34,508 bases of DNA from Pseudomonadales bacterium. Lineage in GTDB: Bacteria; Pseudomonadota; Gammaproteobacteria; Pseudomonadales; Pseudohongiellaceae. Below are positions 15,241 to 24,054 of this stretch, in pieces; position 1 is the stretch's first letter, and every line of letters begins with the position of its first letter. The position numbers and the translations under genes were made by a program. Below the pieces are notes generated by a model. That model did not search any database. It saw only the letters and a program-made list of their open reading frames with translations, and had not been told where the DNA came from. The DNA lies in contig JAJECW010000038.1 in assembly GCA_022821865.1 (NCBI GenBank), positions 1 through 34,508 of the forward strand, read 5' to 3'.

Positions 15241-16495
15241 CGCTGATAGGCTCAATGTCTGGTACGAAGGTCGCCTCGTGGGAAATTTATGGCGGAATCC
15301 CGCAGGCGCCATTGGATTTCGTTATGGGACGAGTTGGGTCGATTCCGGCGGTTTTCCAATTTCCTGCTCGCTGCCGCTTGCGCCGGGCGAAATCTCAAGC
15401 GCCGATAGCCCTGCCCATCGATTCTTTGCAAATCTGCTGCCGGAAGGTGGAGCTAGAGAACAACTGGTTCGTGATTTGAAAATTCCCAATACCGAGTTTG
15501 ACCTGTTGCGCGCCATCGGCGGGGAGTGCGCCGGCGCGCTTACGATACTGCCGGCGGAACGCGCTCCAACGAATGATGGAAGCTACACCATACTTGGGGA
15601 AGATGAGTTGTCCCACCTGATAGCACGGCGCGGTCGAATCCTTTCGAACACGCCGAATCAGGCGCATCCCCGCCTCTCATTGGCTGGGGCGCAGAATAAA
15701 TGTCCCGTACTTTTTCAGGATGGCGAGTACTGTCTCCCGGAAGAAGCCGCTCCAACAAGCCATATTCTCAAATTTGAAGTGCGGGATTACCGGCACGTGC
15801 CTGCCTATGAGACATTCACCACACAACTGGCGCACCAGATCGGCCTGCCGGTTGTTGACATCGATCTGGAATCCATTGGCAAGCGCTTTTTTACGCGAAG
15901 CGAGCGATATGACCGGGTCCGGGATAACGCTCACGGGCTGAAGCGCCTGCACCAGGAGGACTTCTGCCAGGCCCTGGGCTATGGGCACGAAAGGAAGTAT
16001 CAAGAAGACGGCGGCCCGGCCTTCTCGCAATGCCTTGCGCTGCTTCGGGAAGTATCTTCGGACCCGGCCATCGATGTCGGGAATCTCTTGCGCTGGCAGA
16101 TCTTCAATGTGCTGGCGGGCAATTCGGACGGACACGCCAAAAACCTTTCGCTGTTGTACTTGCCGGGCCGCGGAACCCGCCTTGCGCCCTTCTACGACCT
16201 GATTTGCACCCGCGCCATGGAACGTATCGATCATCATCTGGCTTTCGCTGTCGGCGGTCAGAGAGACCCGGGGATTATTGGCCGAAATCACTGGGAAACC
16301 ATGGCAGAAGAATGCGATACAGGTTCACGCTTTCTGCATGGGCTCGTTGAGGAAACAGCAGCCGCGCTGCTTGACCGGATTGGCCCGGCAAGGGCGCGGT
16401 TTGAGGCGCGTTACGGCAGTTATCCAGCGCTTCAGCGCATCGAGCGCATCGAGCGCGTGGTAAAGCGTCAATGCCAGCGAGTGATCCGAAGCTGA
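15233..16495 (+). CDS. hipA: HipA serine/threonine kinase toxin
   Basis: The 420-residue protein has the full HipA architecture. An N-terminal couple_hipA domain (LNVWYEGRLVGNLW, PAHRFFANLLPEGGARE) precedes the kinase core with the Ser/Gly loop LSLAGAQNK (148-156), the catalytic NSDGHAKN (297-304) and the metal-binding FYDLICT (320-326). All expected catalytic residues are present, so the toxin should be active. HipA kinases phosphorylate translation factors such as glutamyl-tRNA synthetase and induce dormancy. ATG 15233 overlaps the hipB stop. The C-terminus has a small internal repeat (IERIERV). Confidence 0.92.
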   Translation: MTDADRLNVWYEGRLVGNLWRNPAGAIGFRYGTSWVDSGGFPISCSLPLAPGEISSADSPAHRFFANLLPEGGAREQLVRDLKIPNTEFDLLRAIGGECAGALTILPAERAPTNDGSYTILGEDELSHLIARRGRILSNTPNQAHPRLSLAGAQNKCPVLFQDGEYCLPEEAAPTSHILKFEVRDYRHVPAYETFTTQLAHQIGLPVVDIDLESIGKRFFTRSERYDRVRDNAHGLKRLHQEDFCQALGYGHERKYQEDGGPAFSQCLALLREVSSDPAIDVGNLLRWQIFNVLAGNSDGHAKNLSLLYLPGRGTRLAPFYDLICTRAMERIDHHLAFAVGGQRDPGIIGRNHWETMAEECDTGSRFLHGLVEETAAALLDRIGPARARFEARYGSYPALQRIERIERVVKRQCQRVIRS

Positions 16496-16599
16496 CGAGT
16501 GCGGGAAGCCCCGGCACGGGCGTAACCTGGACACCGGGATTCACTTCTGTGGGCGGCAGGACATTCGTGATATAAGGTTTCGCTGGATATTGAGTCACA

Positions 16600-17418
16600 A
16601 TGGTTTGCGCGATGTTTTCGTCAAAAAGCCGGTTGGCCCATTACGTCAAACTTCCGCTGTTATCCGCATGGTGCGGGTTTGCGATTTGCACCGGGGCCGC
16701 GGCGCAAGATCAGGGAGAGCAGTGGATCAGCCTGTTCAACGGCAGCAATCTCGATGGCTGGACGCCAAAGTTCACCGGCTTCCCCGCCGGAGAAAATCAT
16801 CTGGATACCTTTCGCGTCGAAGACGGCTTGCTGACTGTCTCCTACGACAACTGGACCGATTTCAACAGTGAATTCGGCCACCTGTTCCACGAGCAATCCT
16901 TTTCCCACTATCGGCTGCGGGTGGAATATCGCTTCATTGGCGAGCAGGTCGTCAATGGCCCCGCCTGGGCCTTCCGCAACAATGGCATGATGCTGCACAG
17001 CCAGACGCCGGAATCGATGACTCTCGATCAGGAGTTCCCGGCTTCCATCGAGGTGCAACTGCTCGGCGGCAATGGCGCCGACGAGCGCAGCACCGCCAAT
17101 ATCTGCACGCCGGGAACGCATTTCCGCCTGGAAGGCGAACTGATCACCGAGCACTGCACCAATTCCAGCTCGGCCACTTTCCACGGCGACCAATGGGTCA
17201 CCCTGGAAGTCGAAGTCCGCGGCGACGAACTGATCCGCCACACCGTAAACGGCGAAGTCGTATTCGAATACTCCGCAACCCAACTCGACGAATCCGACCC
17301 CGACGCAAGCCGCCTGCTCAACTCCGGCGCACCACTGGCATTAAGCCAGGGCCAGATAGCCATCCAGGCCGAAAGCCATCCCACCCAGTTCAGGCGGATT
17401 GAGGTGATGCCGCTCTAG
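16600..17418 (+). CDS. Secreted DUF1080 protein (3-keto-disaccharide hydrolase-like)
   Basis: This gene encodes 272 residues with a signal peptide (LPLLSAWCGFAICTGAAAQ). The LamG-like beta-sandwich of DUF1080 is evident: WISLFNGSNLDGWTPKF at the start, FRVEDGLLTVSYDNW, HYRLRVEYRFIGEQ, ASIEVQLLGGN and the final GQIAIQAESHPTQFRRIEV. DUF1080 proteins hydrolyse 3-keto-glycosides in periplasmic sugar degradation. Across the inserted cassette lie a GMC-type 3-dehydrogenase candidate with its small subunit and an epimerase, which complete such a pathway. The last 21 codons are duplicated at 20736-20798. ATG 16612 is a possible alternative start. Confidence 0.8.
   Translation: MVCAMFSSKSRLAHYVKLPLLSAWCGFAICTGAAAQDQGEQWISLFNGSNLDGWTPKFTGFPAGENHLDTFRVEDGLLTVSYDNWTDFNSEFGHLFHEQSFSHYRLRVEYRFIGEQVVNGPAWAFRNNGMMLHSQTPESMTLDQEFPASIEVQLLGGNGADERSTANICTPGTHFRLEGELITEHCTNSSSATFHGDQWVTLEVEVRGDELIRHTVNGEVVFEYSATQLDESDPDASRLLNSGAPLALSQGQIAIQAESHPTQFRRIEVMPL
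17356..17418 (+). repeat. Direct repeat A: 3' end of the DUF1080 gene (63 bp)
   Basis: The final 63 bases including the stop codon match 20736-20798 in the same orientation with five mismatches, four of them in the last 13 bases. The two copies bracket the R-M cassette. Confidence 0.9.
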
Positions 17419-17461
17419 AGCAAGGAACAACGTAGGCGCTAGTAGCTATCCGCCTGTTTGG

Positions 17462-19441
17462 CTAGCCCGACTTCTCAATCTCGTCGAGTAGCGCTTGGAT
17501 TCGACCACGATCCTCCGCCCTGCGCAGATATTCGTCGTAACTCTTCTCCGCATCATTGATGAGGCCGCGGTATGTCATCACGCGAATTCCGCTTGTGCTC
17601 AACTTAAGTTCATCTTGGACCAGACTCTTTGAATTCCAATTCGTTGGTAAATGGCCAAGCAGGCAAACAACCTCGACTGGACCTCGCTCTTTATGCTCCT
17701 CGATTTGTTTTTCCAACGCGTCAATGTACTTCTGAACCTGAAGACCGATATCCCAACTCGATATTCGAACGGATGCCCTCTTCAACTCTACAATCACATG
17801 CTTGCCCGATGTCTTCTTATATCGAATGTCAATACGACTATCGCGTTCTTCTTGGCTTAACTTCTTGGAAAGCCGTTCAAAATCAGTTCGCACGGTTCTC
17901 TCCATGCTTGGTGTCTCGGTCGCTCTATCCCAAGACGGATCCAATAGCCAGAGGTGCGTATATATGTGCTTTTGAATCACCTTCTCGAGGGCATCATCGT
18001 CCGCTAAATCTCGCAACTTGCGGATCATGTCGAGACGGCCTTGCGTGATCTGGTAGTACCACGAAGCCTCTATGTCGTCGAGTTCGGAGAACAACTTTAC
18101 TGTGGCTTCCAGATTTTCCACGTCCAAGTCGCCAAGTTGCGCCAGCTTTTCCTTGTGCCGCAAGTATTCGAAGGCCAAAACGCCGTGCTTGTAGAGTGTT
18201 TTCCGATGATCTTCGTCTACCGCGATCAGATTGATTTTGCCGAAGAGCTTCTTGGCTTCGGCTTTGGCATCTCCCTTGAGCGAGCCGTACCATTCCTTTA
18301 CCGCTGGAATCTCGACGGCTCGGCGCTCTCCTTCATCGGCTTTCATCCCAGCGCGAGATTCCCTCAGCGCGGCCAATTCTCTCTTCATGAAATCTCGCAA
18401 AGCTTTGAACCTTTCGTCATCTTGTATGAAATCTTGTCTGTTCGATGTGGCAATGTCATCCAAAGCGGACAGGTCGAGAAAATCCGCCTCAATCTCACCG
18501 ATCACGTACTTGGCGTATAGGCTGCCGATGTGCAATCGCTCAAGAATGTCCTCAAGGGCCACTTTGCCGCGAGCCAGAATGGCGACCTTGTTCAGGTTGC
18601 CGGAATCGCCTTGCAGAGACCCTGATTCTCTAACGAGCCCGATCCAACCGTTGACACGATAGCCTTCAATCTCACTGACGACATTGCTTCGTTTGCTAAT
18701 GTATTTCTCGTCGTGGCTAAATCTATCTGTGTCGAAGTCTCCGTATACAAAGGCATTTTCCAACTTGCTGAAGTAGTTCCGGTCTTGGATTGTTATCTTT
18801 TCTCCATCGACAAACACTTGGAACTTATCGGAAACGACGGAGAATCGGCGCGCTACGCGCTGCCGAATGTGCTGGTCCAGCGTTGCGTTCACCCGTTTCT
18901 TGAGCTTGCGAAGCTCGATGACCGTGCCGGAATTCCCGGAAACTTTGTCTACCGCTCCCAGTCGGCCCGGATGGTACTTATCTCCCTGTTTGATGGCCGT
19001 CTGGATGTTTTCCACATCCATCTCAATCCCGATCGGGTCCATCGTCTTCTTGCGCGTGAATATCTTCGCGTTTTCGGCAATGGAGAATATTGAAAGCTTG
19101 CCGATTCCTTTGCGCCCCATCACTGGTCGGCCTGCGGAGGTTTGATCGTCTGAAGGATCTTTCCGACGCTGATAACCAACCTTCAGATACTTGCCACGTA
19201 AATCGGCATCGTCCATGCCGCAGCCGTCGTCGGTGATGACTATGCTGTTTTGATCCAGACTGTTCGGAGACCTTTTTATGGTGATATCAACACGGGTAGC
19301 GTCTGCATCCCAAGCATTGGCAATCAGTTCCGCAAGCACGGCCGGCACGTTGCTGTACAGGTTCAGCCCAAGGTGGTTCAGCACGTTGAGGTCGATGTCG
19401 AGTTCGAACGGTTCGTTCGTTGTGGCCGGCACTTGCGTCAT
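17462..19441 (-). CDS. GHKL-ATPase restriction-type protein with PD-(D/E)XK-like end (BbrUII/HgiDII family)
   Basis: The 659-residue protein has an N-terminal GHKL (Hsp90/MutL-type) ATP-binding site: N-box AELIANAWDADA (37-48), G1 box TDDGCGM (70-76) and G2 box GRKGIGKLS (109-117). A long middle region is followed near the C-terminus by SRIDIRY..HVIVELKRA, in which D538, E552 and K554 fit a PD-(D/E)XK nuclease core. This combination beside a C5 methyltransferase matches the family that includes the HgiDII and BbrUII restriction enzymes. It starts 20 bases downstream of the methyltransferase gene, so the two are probably one transcript, methylase first. Cleavage specificity cannot be read. An ATP-driven defence role rather than simple type II cutting is possible. 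Confidence 0.8.
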   Translation of the reverse strand: MTQVPATTNEPFELDIDLNVLNHLGLNLYSNVPAVLAELIANAWDADATRVDITIKRSPNSLDQNSIVITDDGCGMDDADLRGKYLKVGYQRRKDPSDDQTSAGRPVMGRKGIGKLSIFSIAENAKIFTRKKTMDPIGIEMDVENIQTAIKQGDKYHPGRLGAVDKVSGNSGTVIELRKLKKRVNATLDQHIRQRVARRFSVVSDKFQVFVDGEKITIQDRNYFSKLENAFVYGDFDTDRFSHDEKYISKRSNVVSEIEGYRVNGWIGLVRESGSLQGDSGNLNKVAILARGKVALEDILERLHIGSLYAKYVIGEIEADFLDLSALDDIATSNRQDFIQDDERFKALRDFMKRELAALRESRAGMKADEGERRAVEIPAVKEWYGSLKGDAKAEAKKLFGKINLIAVDEDHRKTLYKHGVLAFEYLRHKEKLAQLGDLDVENLEATVKLFSELDDIEASWYYQITQGRLDMIRKLRDLADDDALEKVIQKHIYTHLWLLDPSWDRATETPSMERTVRTDFERLSKKLSQEERDSRIDIRYKKTSGKHVIVELKRASVRISSWDIGLQVQKYIDALEKQIEEHKERGPVEVVCLLGHLPTNWNSKSLVQDELKLSTSGIRVMTYRGLINDAEKSYDEYLRRAEDRGRIQALLDEIEKSG

Positions 19442-19461
19442 CAGTTCATCTCGCGGCCACG

Positions 19462-20568
19462 CTACGCTGCACCTTCCAGCGCACCGGCGACACTTCTCGC
19501 TACCGCCCGACCGAGCGCTACGGGCACGGCATTGCCGATCCAGCGGGCGGTATGCGCGATGATGACTCGATCACCAGGCTTTTGGAACTCGTAGTAGTCG
19601 GGAAAGGTCTGCAACAAGGCCGCTTCGCGCAGGGATATTGCACGATCCTGCTCGGGATGGCCGAATCGACCGTTTCCGAAGCCGTAGCACTGCGTGGTGA
19701 TAGTCGGCGCTGGAAGATCCCAGGACATGCGTCCGTAGACATTGTTGAAGAATCGACCTGATCGCCGTGTATGGCACTTCGAAACCAGCGTTTGGTCGCT
19801 CCAGTCTCGCCAAGTTCCGCCTGGATGTGCTGCTCTGATCCGTCGCCGGTTGCGCTCGGACAAGCGGCTCGCTTGGTGGAGCGAGTCATCGGGACAAATT
19901 TCTCCGGCGCCTACCGCGGGCAAGTGATCGATTGTCTGCCGGACAGTTCGGCGCCGGTCGGCAGTGTGTGTTGCGCCGACGAGTTCTATTTTGCCAATGC
20001 GCGACGCCAAGACCACGAGGCGTTTCCGGGTCTGCGGTACGCCGAAATCAGCGCACTCTACGACACCCGACCACACATGGTAGCCGGAAAGGCACTCCAG
20101 GAAATTTCGAAGAAGTCGTCCACCCTGGAACGTCACGAGTCGGGCAACGTTCTCCATCGACACCATATCCGGCTGGACCTCCCGTACAATCTGGCCGAAA
20201 TGGCGGAGCAGGAACCATTTGGAATCCTCCTTCGCCTCCGTTGAACGGGTGTACGACGAAAAGGGCTGGCACGGGGCACAACCCACGAGGATTCGCGGCT
20301 TTCCGGGAGTGAACAGGGAATTGATCCAATCTGCCGAGATTGATGCCACATCCTTCTCGTAGAACATCGCCCGGTTGTTTAGCTCGTAAGCGTGTTTGCA
20401 CGAAGGGTCGACATCGACCCCCGCCTTCACATCAAAGCGCTCCAGAACGAAGCCGTGACTGAGTCCGCCAACTCCACAGAACAAGTCAACGACTGTCCCG
20501 CGTTGAGAAAAAGGTTTCGGTAAATCAGCTAGTTGTGTCGGCGCTGATTGTCGGTTTGGCAGTTGCAC
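19462..20568 (-). CDS. DNA (cytosine-5) methyltransferase
   Basis: The 368-residue protein starts at GTG 20568. Conserved motifs appear in order: I VVDLFCGVGGLS (27-37), IV GCAPCQPFS with catalytic Cys100, VI MENVARL (138-144), VIII QTRKRLVVLAS, a recognition region from about 200 to 300, IX-like REAALLQTFPDYYEF and X GNAVPVALGRA. All catalytic motifs are intact. It would protect host DNA from the companion GHKL nuclease. The target sequence is unknown; related HgiDII-type systems recognise GTCGAC, which is only a hint here. It is the first gene of the cassette. Confidence 0.93.
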   Translation of the reverse strand: MQLPNRQSAPTQLADLPKPFSQRGTVVDLFCGVGGLSHGFVLERFDVKAGVDVDPSCKHAYELNNRAMFYEKDVASISADWINSLFTPGKPRILVGCAPCQPFSSYTRSTEAKEDSKWFLLRHFGQIVREVQPDMVSMENVARLVTFQGGRLLRNFLECLSGYHVWSGVVECADFGVPQTRKRLVVLASRIGKIELVGATHTADRRRTVRQTIDHLPAVGAGEICPDDSLHQASRLSERNRRRIRAAHPGGTWRDWSDQTLVSKCHTRRSGRFFNNVYGRMSWDLPAPTITTQCYGFGNGRFGHPEQDRAISLREAALLQTFPDYYEFQKPGDRVIIAHTARWIGNAVPVALGRAVARSVAGALEGAA

Positions 20569-20735
20569 GATGGTCCGTTACGCCTATTCCTGAAGGGGGA
20601 TGGGAAGACTCATGATTGGCTTCCGATGGAGAGCAATTTTAGCTCGGATACCCGGTTTGTTGCCAGCTTGAGCCCTGTCTGACGGAAAACCGTCTTCGTC
20701 TACGATAGTTCCGCCATTTCCTGAAATCTACTATC
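20569..20735. other. Non-coding right end of the cassette with two hairpins
   Basis: The methyltransferase promoter must lie here, but no clear boxes are seen. GACGG-AAAA-CCGTC (20681-20694) is a perfect 5-bp hairpin. CTACGATAGT (20700-20709) and ACTATCATAG (20730-20739) pair at 9 of 10 positions and run into the right-hand direct repeat. Confidence 0.4.
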
Positions 20736-20798
20736 ATAGCCATCCAGGCCGAAAGCCACCCCACCCAGTTCAGGCGGATTGAGGTTTTGCCCCTGTAG
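20736..20798 (+). pseudogene. Direct repeat B: orphan 3' end of a DUF1080 gene
   Basis: The frame reads AIQAESHPTQFRRIEVLPL then TAG. It is the same tail as at 17356-17418 except Leu for Met near the end, with 58 of 63 bases identical. No body of a gene precedes it. It is either a relic of a second DUF1080 gene or the original end of the present gene displaced by the cassette. Confidence 0.8.
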
Positions 20799-20803
20799 GG
20801 GCG

Positions 20804-22513
20804 TCAGACTATCCCCTCCGCCAGCAGGTCGGCGGCGTGGTTGGCGGCTCTTGCGCTGAAGGCCATGTAGGTCAGGGACGGGTTCTGGCAGGCGGCCGAG
20901 ACCATGAAGGCGCCGTCGGTGATAAAGAGGTTGGGCACGTCGTGGACCTGGCACCAGCCGTTGAGCACCGAGCTTTCCGGGTCGCGGCCCATGCGGGCGC
21001 TGCCCATTTCGTGGATGCGGTTGCCCGGGTTGGTCAGGTTCACCGGAGACGATGTGATTTCCTCGCAGCCTGCGGCTTCCAGCATGGCGATGGCGTCCTT
21101 GCGGGCTTCTTCGAGCATGATTTCCTCGTTGCGGCTGTAGCGCACCTCGAACACCGGCAGGGGATTGCCCCAGCGGTCGGCTCTTGTGGGGTGCAGCGTC
21201 ACCCGGTTGTCGGGATTCGGCAGTTGCTCGCCGAATGCGCCGATGGAGATTCGCCAGGGGCCGGGCCGGCGGTGGGATTCCTTGAATTGCCTGCCGATGC
21301 CGGGAATCTGGCCATTGGCGTGGCCGAGCGGGCTTGCGCCGCCCTGGTAGCCGAAACCCCGGGTGTATGGCTTGTCGTTTTCGGTGATGTTGGCGTAGCG
21401 GGGGATGTAGATTCCGCCGCTGGGCCGGCGGCCGAAGACTTTGCGGTCGTCGAAGCCATGCATGATGCCGGAGGCGCCGGCGCCGCTGACGTGGTCCATG
21501 AGATTGCGTCCCACCTGGTCCGAACGGTTGGCAAGGCCAGTGGGGAAGCTTTCCGATTGCGATTGCAGGAGGATCAGCGCCGAGGCGATGGCGGAAGCAT
21601 TGAGGAATACGATCCGGCTGGTGTAGGTCCGGGCTTCACTGGTTTCGGCGTCGATCACCCGCACCCCGCTGACGCGGTTGGACTCCGGGTCGTATTCCAG
21701 GGACTGCACGATGGCGTTGTGCGCCATGGTCAGATTGCCGGTGCGCCCGGCTGCGGGCAGGGTGGCGTTGAGCGAGGAAAAATAGGCCCGAAAGCTGCAG
21801 CCGTGGTGGCAGCGGTTGCGGAACTGGCAATTGGAGCGGCCGAGCGAGCGCTGCTCTTCGGTGGCGTCGGTGAGATGGGCAACCCGCGCGGGAATGACAT
21901 TGCGGCCGGGAAAGCTGGCCTCGACGCGCTGCTTGAAAGCCTTCTCCACCGCGGTCAATTCAAATGGCGGCTGGAAGACGCTGTCCGGCAACTGGCTCAG
22001 GCCCTCCTCGCTGCCGGCGATGCCGACAAAAGTCTCGACTTTCTCATACCAGGGGGCGATGTCCTGGTATCGCACGGGCCAGTCGATCGCCACGCCCTCG
22101 CGCTGGTTTTCCTCGAAATCCAGGGGGCCGAGACGGTAGGTCTGCCGGCTCCACATGATCGAGCGGCCCGCGGTATGGTAGCCCCGCAGCCATTCGTAGC
22201 GGGTGCCTTCGGCCTCCACATAGTCGTGCATATCATCCCTGACCCAGAAATCCTTGTTGGATTCCTTGAGCGCATAAGGCACGCCGGGATACTGGCGAAA
22301 ATAGCGCTGGGCGATCTCGTCCTGGGACACATTGTCGAAATTGGGGCTTTCCCAGGGGGCGAGGTTGTCGCTGTAGTCGCGCTCCGGAACGATTTCCGGG
22401 CCCCGCTCGAGCACGAGCACCCGCAGCCCCCGTTCGCACAATTCCTTGGCGGACATGCCGCCGCTCATGCCCGAGCCCACGACAATCGCGTCGAACTGTG
22501 TCGCTTCCGCCAT
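20804..22513 (-). CDS. GMC-family FAD oxidoreductase, probable glycoside 3-dehydrogenase large subunit
   Basis: ATG 22513 follows AAGGAG and lies 2 bases after the stop of the small-subunit gene. The 569-residue protein has the FAD Rossmann motif VVGSGMSGGMSAKELCERG (G13, G15, G18) and LVLERGPE, the GMC segment TAGRSIMWSRQTYRL, CQFRNRCHHGCSFRAYF with its Cys cluster, and the C-terminal catalytic region IHEMGSARMG ... CQNPSLTYMAFSARAANHAA. This matches the large subunit of gluconate 2-dehydrogenase/glucoside 3-dehydrogenase complexes, which lack their own signal and are exported with a Tat-bearing small subunit. The 3-keto-sugar role rests on the adjoining small subunit, epimerase and DUF1080 genes. 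Confidence 0.85.
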   Translation of the reverse strand: MAEATQFDAIVVGSGMSGGMSAKELCERGLRVLVLERGPEIVPERDYSDNLAPWESPNFDNVSQDEIAQRYFRQYPGVPYALKESNKDFWVRDDMHDYVEAEGTRYEWLRGYHTAGRSIMWSRQTYRLGPLDFEENQREGVAIDWPVRYQDIAPWYEKVETFVGIAGSEEGLSQLPDSVFQPPFELTAVEKAFKQRVEASFPGRNVIPARVAHLTDATEEQRSLGRSNCQFRNRCHHGCSFRAYFSSLNATLPAAGRTGNLTMAHNAIVQSLEYDPESNRVSGVRVIDAETSEARTYTSRIVFLNASAIASALILLQSQSESFPTGLANRSDQVGRNLMDHVSGAGASGIMHGFDDRKVFGRRPSGGIYIPRYANITENDKPYTRGFGYQGGASPLGHANGQIPGIGRQFKESHRRPGPWRISIGAFGEQLPNPDNRVTLHPTRADRWGNPLPVFEVRYSRNEEIMLEEARKDAIAMLEAAGCEEITSSPVNLTNPGNRIHEMGSARMGRDPESSVLNGWCQVHDVPNLFITDGAFMVSAACQNPSLTYMAFSARAANHAADLLAEGIV

Positions 22514-22515
22514 GG

Positions 22516-23061
22516 TCAGACTCCTTGCCGGTCGCTGACCAGCACGTCCGGGTCCCAGCGGCCGGGAACCGCGACCCATTGCAATTCCTCACGCGCCCCG
22601 CCTTCGGTGGCGAAGTAGGAACGGGTGACGTAGCCCTTGAAAGTGCGATAGCCGCCGAGTTCACCGGCGGCTTCCGCGAATGCGGCGCGGTCGAGTTCGG
22701 CGAGGAGGCTTTCGGCTTGCGCGTCGTCAAGGGCGGGAAAACTGCCGTTGGCCGACAGGCGGCGCTCAATCTCCCCCAGCGCCCGGCGGTGCGCGGCCCG
22801 GGTTTCCTCACTGGCCCAATCCGCCATCAGGCCGTCGATATAGCCCGGCACGTTCACATCGATTGCGCCGGGGGTTTCCGTGCGGGGGATGATCAGTTCG
22901 GACAACCGCGCCATGAGTTCCATCTCCTCCGCAGTGTGGAATCTGCCGGGCTCACCTGTGGCAGTGGCCACCACTACCGGCGCATCACCGCAGGCGGCGA
23001 GGACGGATACGCCGCCCACCGAGACGATCAGTTCGCGCAGGAAATCGCGCCGGGTTTTCAT
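22516..23061 (-). CDS. Gluconate 2-dehydrogenase subunit 3 family protein (Tat-exported small subunit)
   Basis: The start ATG 23061 is 8 bases after GGAGAA. The 181-residue protein begins with a twin-arginine signal (MKTRRDFLRELIVSVGG, then VSVLAACG, also a possible lipobox). The body (FHTAEEMELMARLSELIIPR, TPGAIDVNVPGYIDGLMADW) is the gluconate_2-dh3 domain. Such small subunits carry the FAD large subunit through Tat and stabilise the complex. The GMC gene follows after 2 bases, confirming the pairing; a cytochrome partner is not in this operon. Confidence 0.85.
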   Translation of the reverse strand: MKTRRDFLRELIVSVGGVSVLAACGDAPVVVATATGEPGRFHTAEEMELMARLSELIIPRTETPGAIDVNVPGYIDGLMADWASEETRAAHRRALGEIERRLSANGSFPALDDAQAESLLAELDRAAFAEAAGELGGYRTFKGYVTRSYFATEGGAREELQWVAVPGRWDPDVLVSDRQGV

Positions 23062-23077
23062 GGGCAATTCTCCAGAG

Positions 23078-23905
23078 TCAGAATTCCAGCTCGCGCAAAT
23101 GTCCGATGCTGCTGGCCACCGATGCCAAGCCGTCGCCGGGATTGTCATGTTCGACGAAATAGTGCCGGAAGCCGGCGCTTTCCACCTGGGCGAAAATGTC
23201 GGCGAAATCAATCTCGCCGCTGCCCACATCAGCCATGGCGCCATCTGCGGTGCGGTCTTTCACGTGCAACATGCTGAAACGGCCGGGATGGGCCGAGAAC
23301 CAGGCCTGCGGGTCGCGGCCGGCATGAATGATCCAGAACAGGTCGAGTTCCATATCGACAAGTTCCGGGTCGGTTTCTTCCAGCAGGATTTCGTAGGGAA
23401 TGCGCCCGTCCGTGGTCTCGAACTCGAAATCGTGATTGTGATAGCCTATTTTCAGCCCGGCGCGGCGGCATTCCTCACCGGCGCCGTTCAGGGTTTCGGC
23501 GTGGCGGCGGTAGTCGTCGAGGCTGCGCTCGTTTCCGGGCAGACTCGGTACGACGAGAAAGCGCTGCCCCAACTCCGCGGCGAACTCGATTTCCCGCGCC
23601 AGGTTCTCGCGAATCGCGCTTAACTGGATGTGGGAGGCCGGCGAGACAAGGCCGTTGTCCGCCAGAACCCGGCGCACTTCGACCGCGCTACGACCGAAGT
23701 AGCCGGCGAATTCCATTTCGCTATAACCCAATTCCGCGACTCTCGCCAGAGTGCCGTCGAAATCCCCGGCCATCTCGTTGCGCAAGGTGTAAAGTTGCAG
23801 GCCGACCCTGTCTACTCGTCGGCCCTGGGCGAAAGCCCTGGAGCCGCCGAGAGCGGATGCGGCGAAAGCTGCGCCTAGCATGTGAAAGACCTGTCTGCGT
23901 CGCAT
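23078..23905 (-). CDS. Secreted sugar phosphate isomerase/epimerase-like TIM barrel
   Basis: The 275-residue protein has a Tat-like or Sec signal (MRRRQVFHMLGAAFAASALG, cleavage near AFAQ). The xylose-isomerase-like TIM barrel (AP endonuclease 2 superfamily) is seen in GLQLYTLRNEM, YSEMEFAGYFG, KIGYHNHDFEFE, VDMELDLFWIIHAG, MLHVKDR and HYFVEHDNP, with acidic and His metal ligands. Members act as epimerases or as 3-keto-sugar lyases/hydratases in glycoside breakdown. It is the first gene of the three-gene operon with the Tat small subunit (16-base gap) and the GMC enzyme, so a role on 3-keto-glycosides is likely but inferred. Confidence 0.82.
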   Translation of the reverse strand: MRRRQVFHMLGAAFAASALGGSRAFAQGRRVDRVGLQLYTLRNEMAGDFDGTLARVAELGYSEMEFAGYFGRSAVEVRRVLADNGLVSPASHIQLSAIRENLAREIEFAAELGQRFLVVPSLPGNERSLDDYRRHAETLNGAGEECRRAGLKIGYHNHDFEFETTDGRIPYEILLEETDPELVDMELDLFWIIHAGRDPQAWFSAHPGRFSMLHVKDRTADGAMADVGSGEIDFADIFAQVESAGFRHYFVEHDNPGDGLASVASSIGHLRELEF

Positions 23906-24054
23906 GATTGCCCGATTTCTGTTCTTTGTCCTGTCGAGCGGGCTAGCCTAAACCGAATCCCCAATCCGCGCAACGCAAGCAATGCGGCTGCTTGACCAAT
24001 ACGGCAAACAGACGTAGCCTAGCCAAGTTAGCTATAGGATTCCAGGGTAGCGTC

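Larger units (their letters stand above)
17419..20735. mobile_element. Inserted R-M-like cassette (putative genomic islet)
   Basis: About 3.3 kb containing only a C5 methyltransferase and a GHKL-ATPase nuclease lies between two direct copies of the DUF1080 gene 3' end. Its base composition looks visibly more AT-rich than the neighbouring sugar genes. No integrase or transposase is present, so the route of entry is unknown; recombination between repeated gene ends is one possibility. Confidence 0.6.

Noticed and set aside
20837..22618. A 593-codon open frame on the plus strand
   Set aside because: It is the antisense shadow of the GMC oxidoreductase gene and shows no protein motifs.
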